From the NCBI GenBank assembly GCA_015179025.1, contig WHUX01000012.1, forward strand, positions 496,001-560,000: a DNA stretch of 64,000 bases, given 5' to 3'. Each line of letters begins with the position of its first letter. Positions within the stretch are counted from its first letter, which is position 1. The DNA is from Terfezia claveryi. Its lineage: Eukaryota > Ascomycota > Pezizomycetes > Pezizales > Pezizaceae. Shown here piece by piece: positions 12,471 to 22,592 of this stretch. The translations under genes were made by a program, and so were the position numbers. The notes beneath the pieces are model-generated. The model was not told where the DNA came from. It ran no database searches and saw nothing but the letters and a program-made list of their open reading frames with translations.

Positions 12471-14767
12471 TAAGTAGATTGTTATCTAGCAGACTAATCG
12501 CATCCAATTTGAAATGTCCCAAATACCTGGATGTCGGGTTCCCATCCCCCTGTCTGTCCAAACTCAACGCAACTAGAAATTAAAACCATGGGGCTTGCAT
12601 GATGACATGTTCAGGGGTTAACTACAGTTTCAAAGTCTGTTGTGCGATTTCCCCTCAGGTTGTTGTTCACAGTTATTTTACTTGAGCCTCCAGGGAATAG
12701 GACTGTCGTCAATAAATCAGATGGCTACCAAAAATAAACAGCTCCTAACTAAGCTCAGGAAAATCCATGGGAAGTTACTACGGAACGACATTACACTTGT
12801 ATCTCTCCATTACGATTGAATTATAGCTTGCTACATAGCTCAATCTACCAACTTAACCTGAGCGATAAGCGGGGTTTTGTATGAAAAATGGCGAAAAAAA
12901 TAAAGCATGTTCGTTCAGTGCTGTGGATTATCTCACTATACTCCGTATCTCTCATCGCCAGAAAATACCCATCCACCAATATACGCAGCACCTCAAGATG
13001 GATTCGGACTTTGAGATTCGGACTTTGAGGATGTGAAGGAGGATGCCACTTCGTTAGTCGGAAGTACAAGGTCATAATACATATGATGCATCCGGCGGAG
13101 ACGTAATCCCTTCTTAATTCGAATTACGGATATCAGATCAATACGGGTTCCGCCACAACTTGCGTTCGAATTAGTAGAGTCATAGGAACACTTCAACAAA
13201 TCACCACACGTTTGACTACGTTCATATCCGGACAATGAGTGGGTGTTTCAGGGATTGAAGTCTAAGATTGTCACAAGCAATGAAGTAAGCTTATATAGCT
13301 GTAAAGTTAACGGCTGGGGCTCACAGGCACAGACATGCCAAACCTGGCGTACGTAGACCTTGGATGAGTAGGACGATACCAGATTGGACTAAATTAAGTA
13401 ATCATTTTCAGCGGGTCTGATCGAGACTACTGTAGGTATGCAGCATATAATGTGTGTATCTAATATAGCTGGACTATCGCTCGGATGACTTGGCTTCGAA
13501 GTCGAAGACGTACATGAGAGCGTTTTTGTCCGACCTTTCCGACCATTCTCAAATAACAAGCACGTGAAGGAATTTGCCAGGTCCCCGTGTCTGGATCCGC
13601 CAAAGCATATGGCTTGAAATTACTTCCAAAAAAGCTCCATTAGATTGATGTGGGAACGTGTTCTACAATTCCTGTGGGGACGTGAAGCAAGAAGTGAAGA
13701 CACCAACGAGTCGAATTCTCTTTGTCTAACGAAAGCCGCTTGTGGCGGAATATTGAAGCAATGACATCATACCTGGTAAAGAATGGCTATTTGCATCAGT
13801 TTGCTATTTAGTTTCTTAATAGGGGTACCTGAGACTCAAGAAAGATGCCTTAATGTTAGTACAAATGAGGCTGTTTTTACATCCAGTGCTTGAAAGAAAT
13901 TTCAAAAGCGAGCAATTCACACATAACTAGACCCTATCTTTCCAAATTCCAAAATAGCTATCAAGAGTTAACCACCATCAGGTTTAAATGACATTGGGTT
14001 CACTGGTATGTCCTCTAGAGAGCATGGAATGTGAAAAAGGGATGGGTACATGACCATGCAAACTATTACGGGCAAAGTAGTTTAGAATTTCTCATGCTTT
14101 CCAGATAAGGTGGAAATGCAAATAAATCACATAAATGCGAGCGCTTGCTAGGTACTTATTTTAGTGTCCATAAGTAAGTTAATATTCACAGTGTTGGTGA
14201 TTGTTCAAAGCAGGCATGTTTTGGTGCAAGATGCAAACACCTACGACTGCTGCCAATACAAATAGCAGCTTATCAGCCATAGTTACTATGCAAATTCCCA
14301 CAAACAAAACCACGTGCATCCCGTTATTGTCATTCATTAGTATCAATGGAGCCGTCACACCTTGCTTACGGCGACGCAAGATCATTTGCATATGTATATG
14401 GCTGGAAATTGATATGACCTTCAAGAAGAAGCTCCCCGTCTTTCCCCTGTAGTCAAATTGCGAGTTGTGATGTTCCTAGAATAAATCATCAAAGCAAGTG
14501 CTAACTCAGGGCCTGGGGTTCGCGACCGAGGACTTGGAAGGTTGTTTTTGGCTTATTTACTTGCACAAGCCCGATAATCTTCCATTTTGAGTACAGGCTA
14601 TATCGTTGTTCGTGCGATGTTGAAATAATAGTGTCGGAGTTGTCATGTGGTTGGCCGCTGTGGCGAAACTTTTCATACCTTAAATATGGTGTCCAACTTA
14701 GGTAGTCGATAAAGTTTATTCGGGCTTGTCAATCTCCGATTTTGCACATGTACATATGAGTGATAAA

Positions 14768-17420
14768 TCAAGATTCTTTTTGGGAAAAAGAGCATTTAAT
14801 TTGGATTATGGGCACCTTCAGTAGGGGTAGCTACTTCCTACCAAGATTCCACCAAGCTAATTACTACTTCTTCCTTCAAATAAAGACCGGTCATAATAAC
14901 GGAAAAGATCGTTTGGTTAAGTCCATAAGCTATCCCTTTCCCATATTTCATTTCCCCTTAAATTGAAGTTTTTCCCTCTCTTTAAATGTTGCCAGAAATC
15001 AATATCCGCACTTGCAATCCCTTAATCCCATATTTCCCTTTACCCAACCATTACTGTCCTAATCATTGGAACTGCAGCCCAAAGATCTTTGTCATGTATC
15101 GTCAGACTGTAGGTGAACTTGCTCTATCATCAACACCAGAATCAGTTATCTCAATACTTTATATCACATATTATACTAGTGAGCACCGCGTTCTGTATCT
15201 TACCTAACACATCCAAGACCTGTAGCATTTGCCATTCCAACCACAGCAGTAGTACCCAGGGGGGCAGCATCCAAAGTCACAGCACCTCCACTCAGGGCTA
15301 CGCTTGCAGCATCCATTGATCTTAGAACAATACCAGTAGTTTGACTGGCATGATTGACGCTTGAACATCCCCCCCGTATCGCCGGGGTTCACGGAAACCT
15401 TGGGTTGGGGTGGAACAGAGTCAGGCTCTTTGTTGTCAGTGCCTGGTGGGCCAGAACCTTTCGTTCCTTCGAAAACAGCCCGGGCCTCAACCATGGCCAA
15501 TTCACCAGGGAAGGGCTTAGGACTGGGAGCCGCAAGAACAGCCAATGCTCCGAGAAGGGTGAGGATGAGGATTGAGAGGACCTTCATTGCGTTGAGGTAT
15601 GAGGAGGATTCTGGGGAGAAGAGTATAGAAGAGTATTGGGCGAAGCTGAGAGGAAAGTATGTACTAAAGTATCAGTCTGAGTGAGGGAGCTCAAGCTACT
15701 GATCGATGCTGAGTAGTGATGGAATCTGTTTGGCGGTGGGAATCCACAGGCCTTTTATATTTCACAGCTTCAAGCTCTTCCCATACTATTCAGACTCATC
15801 CCATACTCCCATAAATCAAGGGTTTGGTAAGGTCCGTAGTCGACTGTTCCTACCAGCCCGGGCTTAATTGGCATCCTGGAGCTGAGCTGCGTTGCATATT
15901 GGGCAGTGCGGAACCATACACCCTCAGAATGGAACTATCAATCTAGGCGAGTATACAATGAACAAGGTGAGAGCTCTACCTAAGCCTGAGGCCGGGCACG
16001 AAGCCCGGTAACACAATCGATCATCTCAGTATGTGTTCGGTACATAAGGCGCATTTCTCGAGAAACAAACTTTCAAGGGTGCGAGCTGTGCCCCCTCTTA
16101 GGATCTGGAGACCTAGTGACTCGGGAAAGTTGGGTGCAAGGAACGTGATCTAGCTACCGTTCCTCCTCATGGTGAACTGGGAAGCCACAATACTAACAAG
16201 GACGGTATTCAGTTATAATTAGTTAATGTTCTGCGTATATCGAATTTCTGCTATTTGTTCGGGGCCACGCCAGAATTGAGCAGGCCAATGTTAGATTAGA
16301 CATTTTCCCTGAAGCAGTATGACATTGAGCAGTATAGGAACGTCCTTCTCTTTTGCATTGACAGCGAAGGTCTGCACATCTTTCTTTACATTTGCAACGA
16401 ACATGAATAGATCTCAGATGTATGCTTAAATGAATTATATTAGCTAGCCACAGCGTATATTAAATTTAGGGGGATTACCTCTCATATTCGCCATTATCTT
16501 CTGCAACTAACAGGGTCAAAGCAAAGCGCTGTGTTTCAGTCTATACTCGCAGTTAGCCTGAGGTTATGGCGGGGACAAAGTATTGAGTACCGTGATGTTG
16601 AAGGCTGGAAAGGAAAAGGCAACGGAATTCAGTGGTCCATTTTTTAGCTCAGCTGCCGCAATCCCAGTCTAGGACATATGCATCACTATGAATTGACATT
16701 AGATCACACCTCGACTGGGGCTGAAATAAACTCTTTATGTTCCCTGCATGAGTAGCAGCCGCCATAAAATCTACAAACATGGTTGGGTTCACGACACACA
16801 ATAAGTACTAATTAGTAAAATCACAAAATAGTATTATTGTAAATAGCATTGAGGTAATACTAGGCTACGGTCCTACTGATTGAGGTTGGAAATCTCCAAG
16901 GTAGCACAAAGGCACTTGCTAGTTATGAGCCATTATCGTGACATACATATGGGCAACCAAATATACCACACATATGAATACCCACGATCACTAGCTAACC
17001 AGGGTTTCACTGTAGGTTGCAACTGCGGACCTGGTACCCGTACCTCTTCTGGAAAGCTAGGCCTATGATGCACTCCAGCTGATCATAGCCGCTGTCAACA
17101 CAAAAACTCACCGGATAGGAGGCCAGAACCCTTGCTGCACGATTTGCCCAGATCCGAATCTGCGGTTCTTTGGCTCCTGAATAGGAACGAGGGAATGATC
17201 TGCATCGAATTTTAGGGGCCTGTTGATACACACTTGGAACTGGTTTTAGCTATATTTATATACCTAGCTAACTTATAGATGGAGGCTGTGCTCCACTGGT
17301 GGAAGTTGTTCTTCTTGAGCATTGGATTCTTGGCTCACGTACTTGAATCCACCCAGTGGCTCATCATGGTTTACCGCAGACATCGATTGTTATAAAATTG
17401 CACTCACGTGAGTATACTAC
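14768..17420. repeat. Segmental duplication, copy 1
   Basis: Blocks of matching sequence with copy 2 (20212-22592) extend from a shared GCATTTAATTT / GGGCACCTTCAGTA segment upstream, across the whole secreted-protein gene and its promoter, to a shared GCACTCACGTGAGTATACT near 17401. Coding sequence is more similar than the flanks. Copy 1 is about 270 bp longer. Confidence 0.75.
15204..15587 (-). CDS. Small secreted 12-cysteine protein, granulin-like spacing (paralogue A)
   Basis: A single-exon ORF of 127 residues begins at ATG 15587. A clear signal peptide (MKVLSILILTLLGALAVLAA) is followed by an acidic/Pro-rich propeptide and a Kex2 site (FKR) just before residue 78. The mature part is 50 residues with 12 cysteines spaced C-x6-C-x5-CC-x7-CC-x3-CC-x5-CC-x5-C-x5-C. 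That order (1,1,2,2,2,2,1,1) is the granulin/epithelin order, including a CCPPGYYCC segment resembling the granulin CCPxG region; the third spacer is shorter than in granulins. It is likely secreted, disulphide-rich and possibly an effector or antimicrobial peptide, which is inference. It lies in a gene-poor region, inside a segmental duplication shared with the paralogue at 20631. Confidence 0.88.
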   Translation of the reverse strand: MKVLSILILTLLGALAVLAAPSPKPFPGELAMVEARAVFEGTKGSGPPGTDNKEPDSVPPQPKVSVNPGDTGGMFKRQSCQSNYWYCSKINGCCKRSPEWRCCDFGCCPPGYYCCGWNGKCYRSWMC

Positions 17421-17593
17421 CGCGGATCTTCCTACATGCGGTCAGTTTATATCCCAATCAACTACTACGATCTAGCGAGTTATGTAATAGTTGCCACAGT
17501 GCAGTTATCGCAACTCTAAATTAAATCGAATCACAGCGTTCTGAAACTTATGTTTCATTTGAATCAATCCTTATACAACGGAAGAGTTGTACC

Positions 17594-17842
17594 GCATCCA
17601 CTGGTGAGCAAGAGACCTGGTCAGTTTAAAGACATAGGTCGAGCTTATGCAGTAAGTGACACTACAACGGTCCATTTTTTGGGAAAAAGTGCACAAGGTA
17701 TCCGAGCGCAAAAATAGGGTGGATGATACCGTACAATCTGAGCTACAAGAGACCTTTTTTTGGGACCGTTGTAGTGTCACTTACTGCATAAGCTCGACCT
17801 ATGTCTCTAAACTGACCAGGTCTCTTGCTCACCAGTGGATGC
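17594..17842. mobile_element. Foldback/MITE-like element with ~80-bp inverted arms
   Basis: The left arm (17594-17673) and right arm (17763-17842) are inverted copies differing at about one position (TTTAAAGAC against TTTAGAGAC). They enclose a ~90-bp loop. The inner ends carry GGTCCATTTTTTGGGA, resembling the termini of pogo/mariner-type MITEs. No coding capacity. A fragment of one arm recurs at 37171-37206. Confidence 0.8.
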
Positions 17843-18892
17843 TGTAGTTGTGCCGACTCAGGCCACCACCAGGATCTGTGTAACCCAAATCAATGAACTA
17901 TTGAGTCATCCCTTGATAGTAGTCAGCCTGCTCGCTCTATATAATTTGGTTGCACGAGGACTATAAAAAGGTTGGAAAAGGTACTTTACCCTTATAAACG
18001 TCTCTGTGCTATCTATATTGGGTTGCAGACTCAATTTATACCTTGTACATTCGTAGATGGAATTATGCACTAAAATGTGCAACTCAAGACTATGAGTCTA
18101 TTTTTGTGCCCTACATCAACTTAAGACGTGTAGTATTTGAAGTAGTATTTAATTATATCTTTTTCTCATTTACCAGCGCCCCCCCCCCCCCCAACAAAGA
18201 AGTTCGAGTGGATTGATTGAAGGGTGGGCAAGTTAATCTGCGCGAGCTATATACAAATGCATCGAAACACAAGCTGAAATAAGGTGAAAGGCACGATTTG
18301 GTCTTAAAGAGAAAATAAAAACCGCAATTAATTTTCAATTTAATTGATCGATTGTTTTAGGTTTGAATACCCCTATTATTTCTATGCGGTCCCAGTAAGC
18401 GGACCATGAGGAAAACAGATCTTGCCCTCACTGACTCTCAGACCTACGAACTGCTATCTCAGAAGTAGAGTTATCAGCAGTTGTCGGAAGGGTGGGTTTA
18501 GACCGTGTATGTCTAATAGCGAAAGATCCTTTTGACGTAGACAAGCGTGAAACCTGGTGTTTGCGAGTCTGAATCTAAGATACTGACAACCCTTTGCTAC
18601 CGTACTCCTCTAAAGTCTGGTCCCTCCGTCATCCATGCAAGCCTCTTTGACTAATAATCTTTTAGTCAAGAAAGGACTCCTAGCGAGTAACAGTAGATAT
18701 AAAGTGGCTGCTATGCAAGAAATATCAATATAAATCTAGGTTTTTTTTTTTCTTTTGAAGTCTATACGTCTGTGGAGCCTAAGGCTATGAGACGGACCTA
18801 ATCCCTCATCACCCTCGGGACAACGGGCTACATAAACGTCCTGCCTTCCGAGCCTAAGAAATAACGGAAATAACCCCTTCCTCCTCCGCCAC

Positions 18893-18944
18893 GCCCATGC
18901 CTCCACGCCCATGCCTCCACCTCCATGCCTCCACCTCCATGCCC
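18893..18944. repeat. GC-rich short tandem repeat (CCTCCAC/GCCCATG)
   Basis: About four imperfect 12-14-bp units built on CATGCCTCCAC are in tandem. They explain the Gly/Trp/Met/Glu-rich open frame seen on the opposite strand here. Confidence 0.65.
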
Positions 18945-19485
18945 CCTTCGTAAAAGCCCTCCGCATTCGCATTCGCACTCCCCCCACTCAAACCAGATCT
19001 ACCGTGTATTCTTGCCGTCTTTGATTTTCTTTTACCACCTCCTTCGATCATCCCAACTCCCCCACCTCCTACCGATTTCTTCCCCACGTGGACACACCAA
19101 GGCCACGTGCTTGCCTGTTTCCAGCCGCATGTTCTGCATATGGGGTCAACGGAATCATCCAACTTCTTCCGGTAGGTTGCCCTTCCCAGTCCTACAGTGG
19201 ACATAATTGACCCGTGCTTTCCGCTCCCACCTATAAATCTAGGGTATTTTTCGGTGAGTTGCTGAAAGCAACCACTATTAATTACAGTGGTGAAAGGACT
19301 GTCCTCAACAGCCCGCACAATCTCTTGAGATACTTCCACCGGTAGCTGATCCTCTATCCTTTGCACGTTGGATAATATCTGCTACTGTTGATTTCGGAAT
19401 TAATATTGTTGTTAACTATAAGATTTCGCGTTGAGTTCTAGAAGCGAGAGAGTACAGAAGGTGATGTATTATAACGGCTAGAGCT

Positions 19486-19707
19486 TAGTCTCGATCAGAC
19501 CCTCGTAGCTAGAGCTAGTCTGGTTGGCACCTCCAAAGGTAGTCTGGTTGGCACAACACCCTCCACAGGAGGAAAGGAGGTTTGTGCTGCGAGGGGTACC
19601 TAGTGCAACCAGACTAATTATGCCCAGAGCCGACGATAGTAAGACTAGACTGCATTAGTACTCCATAAGGCAATCTTAGTCTCGATCAGACCTAGTCTGG
19701 TGGGCAC
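19486..19707. repeat. Cluster of TAGTCTGGTTGGCAC and TAGTCTCGATCAGACC motifs
   Basis: TAGTCTCGATCAGACC occurs at 19486-19501 and 19677-19692. TAGTCTGGTTGGCAC occurs at 19516-19530 and 19540-19554, with a variant at 19693-19707. The copy at 19540 is matched by an inverted GTGCAACCAGACTA at 19603-19616, making a 77-bp element with inverted ends. Confidence 0.7.
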
Positions 19708-20630
19708 CTCTCGAAGTGCATTTTACGAGTTGTGATTGAGAGCATTAGTCATCAGACAAAACCAACATCAAACACCGCAAAATTCAGACGACATCGCATG
19801 ACCCCCCCCGATCCCCAACAACCATTATCCTTAGCCCCAACCAGACTACATTATCCTCCAACACGACAAATCCCTCCAAACCCTCGAAGCCGAGATACCC
19901 CTCGCTCGATGATGTGTATGTTGCTTCTCAGTAAAAAGAAGTGGTATTTCCTTTTTTTTTTTCAAAGTTCTCCCTGCGGAGAAAATGACTTCCTATCACT
20001 TTCCTCCCTTTTCAACTACACGTTGGGTTGTTCGAGGCATTGAGACAGTTGTAGGTGGTAATTAGAATTGTGGTATATATTAGAATTGCGTATAGAGGTG
20101 GTCACTTGTTAATCTCAATTTTTTTATAGTTTAGGCTTAGTTCATTGCTGCGAAGGCGCTTGCGAATTGCAATTTTCATAAGAAGTGACCACCACTAGTA
20201 TAAAACGATAAAGGTTCTTTTTGATTCAAAAGAAGCATTTAATTTAGTTATGGGCACCTTCAGTAAGGGTACCAAACTCCTTCCCTTAAATAATGACTGG
20301 TCATAATAACTGAAAAGACTGTGTGGTTACATGAAAGCAAATCAATTATTCCTTTCCCATGTTCCATTTTTTTTCTTTTTTTTCTGATTTTTTTGTCCCC
20401 CCCTCCAAAATCAATATCCGTATCCATCCCCCCGCAATCCCTTATCCCATACCTTCCTTTTACCAACTATTGCCACTCCAACTATCGAGGTTGCGGCCCA
20501 AAGGTAATGATTATGCATCGTTGGACTGCAGGTTAACGTGTGGAAACCCTCTATTATTAACATGAGAATCAGTTATCTCAATACTTTGCATCGTATGTTA
20601 TACTAGTGGGCACCGCGATCTGCATCTTAC

Positions 20631-21014
20631 CTAACACGACCAAGACCTGTAGCATTTGCCATCCTTACCACAGCAGTAGTAGCCAGGTGGGCAGCATCCG
20701 AAGTCACAGCATCTATACTCAGGGCTCCTCTTGCAGCATCCATTGAGCTGAGCACAATACCAGTAATTTGGCTGGCATGATTGACGCTTGAACAACTTTC
20801 CCGTATCGCCGGAGTTCACGGAAACCTTGGGTTGGGGTGGAACAGAGTCAGGCTCTTTGTTGTCAGTGCCTGGTGGGCCAGAACTTTTCGTTCCTTCGAA
20901 AGCAGCCCGGGCCTCAACCATGGCCAATTCACCAGGGAAGGGCTTAGGGCCGGGAGCCGCGAGAACAGCCAATGCTCCGAGAAGGGTGAGGATGAGGATT
21001 GAGAGGACCTTCAT
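20631..21014 (-). CDS. Small secreted 12-cysteine protein, granulin-like spacing (paralogue B)
   Basis: 127 residues from ATG 21014, collinear with the protein at 15204-15587 and with the same signal peptide, propeptide, FKR processing site and all 12 cysteines at identical spacing. By eye, the mature 50 residues carry about eight substitutions (for example SKI to AQL, GWN to GKD, WMC to WSC) against about six in the 77-residue prepro part. Change is therefore concentrated in the secreted peptide while the cysteine frame is fixed. This is what diversifying selection on an interacting surface would look like, although I have not computed rates. The gene and ~1 kb on each side are duplicated. 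Confidence 0.88.
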   Translation of the reverse strand: MKVLSILILTLLGALAVLAAPGPKPFPGELAMVEARAAFEGTKSSGPPGTDNKEPDSVPPQPKVSVNSGDTGKLFKRQSCQPNYWYCAQLNGCCKRSPEYRCCDFGCCPPGYYCCGKDGKCYRSWSC

Positions 21015-22486
21015 TGTGTTGAGAGTATGAGGAGGATTCTGGAGAGAAGAGTATTGAAGAGTATTGTGCGAAGCTGAGAGGCAATTATGTACTTAAGTAT
21101 CGGTCTCAGTGAAGGAGCTCAAGCTACCGATCGATGCTGAGGAGTGATGGGATCCGTTTCGCGGTGGGAATCCACAGGCCTTTTATATTTTACAGCTTCA
21201 GACCTCCCCATACTATTTAGCCTTTCTCCCACACTCTCAGAAATCAAGAGTTCGGTCAGGTCCACTTGATTAGCGCATCAATGGACCTCAATCTGACCGA
21301 CAAACATCAATCCGTAGTCAGCTGTTCCTATCAGCCGGGCCTAATTGGCATCCTGAGCTGTGCTGCATTGCGTATTGGGCAGGTGGTAACCATACACCCT
21401 CACGCGGTTCGTAAGAATGAAGGTAATATCCGCGGGTAATATCAATCCAGGAGAGTATACAATGAACAAGGTGACTTAGGTGAGAGATCTACCTGAGGCC
21501 GGGCATGAAGCCCAGTAACAGAAGCGATCATCTCAGTATGTGTTCGATACATAAGGCACGTTTTGCTTGAGGAACTAACCTTCAAGGATGAGTGCTGTGC
21601 TCACCATAAGATCCGGAGATAGCTCAGGAAAGCCAGCCATGAGTAGGGACAATAGATATGTGCATCGAACATGATTCATCTAAAGTAAACTGGGATACTA
21701 TGACATAGGACGGCATTCTGTTAATATTATAATGAGGTAATGCTCTGAGTATATCGCATTTGCTTCACGTATGCTTACTCTGGGGCCACCTACCGCTTAC
21801 CTATGCTTCTATATTATTTCGAGCTCAATAATCAGAGCTTTAGATCCCACCTTGGCTGAAAGCACTTGACTGACTGTAGTTTGTTAATGAGTTTCTGTTT
21901 TAATCCTTACCTGAGTAGATAGACCTAAACAGAGCCTACAAACGTCGTTAATATATACAAAACACCAATTAGGGGGAAAAAAAAACACAAAATATTGTGG
22001 CAAATTGTCATGATAAGAGCCTACAATCCAACTTGGTTTTGTATGGAAACCTTTCTTCAAAATAGCATAAGGCAGCTGGCTATGATCTAATATCGTCATA
22101 CATATATGTGCAGGCACATATATCAACCGTCATACGCATATGGATACCCACGGCCACCGGCTGGCCCAGGATTTCACTGCTGTGAGTACGGGTTGCCGGC
22201 CTGTTTCCGTACTTCTTCTGGAAAAACCTTATGATGTATTCCGGTTGTTGGTTGATCGTCGACAATCTCTACTCACATTTCACCGGAGAGTAAATACCCT
22301 AAGCCTTGCTGTTCGTAAGCAAGATCTGCCCCAGGGCCGGATTACCTCAGAGCGTGCCGCATCTGGGGCCGTAAGGCTCATGTATGCTGTTAGGTTGGTC
22401 ATCGGGGTCGGCTACTTTTGGCTCCTGGTAGACGAGACCAGGCATGATCTGCATGCCTTCTTCCGAATTCCATAGCCCGCAGCTAG

Positions 22487-22519
22487 TGAAATCTCTAGTC
22501 TGGTTGGCACTGAAATCTC
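22487..22519. mobile_element. 15-bp micro-insertion TAGTCTGGTTGGCAC with perfect 9-bp direct repeats
   Basis: TGAAATCTC (22487-22495) and TGAAATCTC (22511-22519) exactly bracket TAGTCTGGTTGGCAC (22496-22510). This is the cleanest example of the one-ended form of the family. Confidence 0.7.
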
Positions 22520-22592
22520 TATGAAAGGATCAAGCTAAGTAGTAGGGTATGCATACTTATTTAAGGAAAGAATGCACTCACGTGAGTATACT

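Larger units (their letters stand above)
8225..15203. other. Seven-kilobase gene-poor AT-rich region
   Basis: No conserved protein, splice-consistent exon series or RNA gene is visible on either strand. ORFs are short, often lack ATG and have AT-driven composition. It contains micro-insertions at 10931-10961 and 12436-12470, the motif GGTCTGATCGAGACTA at 13414-13429, and the start of the segmental duplication near 14768. Confidence 0.6.
17421..20211. other. Gene-poor spacer between duplication copies
   Basis: This contains the foldback element (17594-17842), a poly-C tract near 18180-18192, a GC-rich minisatellite (about 18893-18944) and a cluster of TAGTCT-type motifs (19486-19707). No gene is supported. 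Confidence 0.5.
20212..22592. repeat. Segmental duplication, copy 2
   Basis: Homologous to 14768-17420 in the same orientation, including both flanks of the secreted-protein gene and the terminal GCACTCACGTGAGTATACT near 22573. Divergence is clear in non-coding parts. Confidence 0.75.

Noticed and set aside
18854..19366. Minus-strand 170-codon ORF with RKKLDDSVDPICRTCGWKQ, resembling the Cys-rich end of LINE reverse transcriptases
   Set aside because: It begins with GTG, overlaps a GC-rich minisatellite that explains its Gly/Trp/Met-rich half, and has no other retroelement domain nearby.
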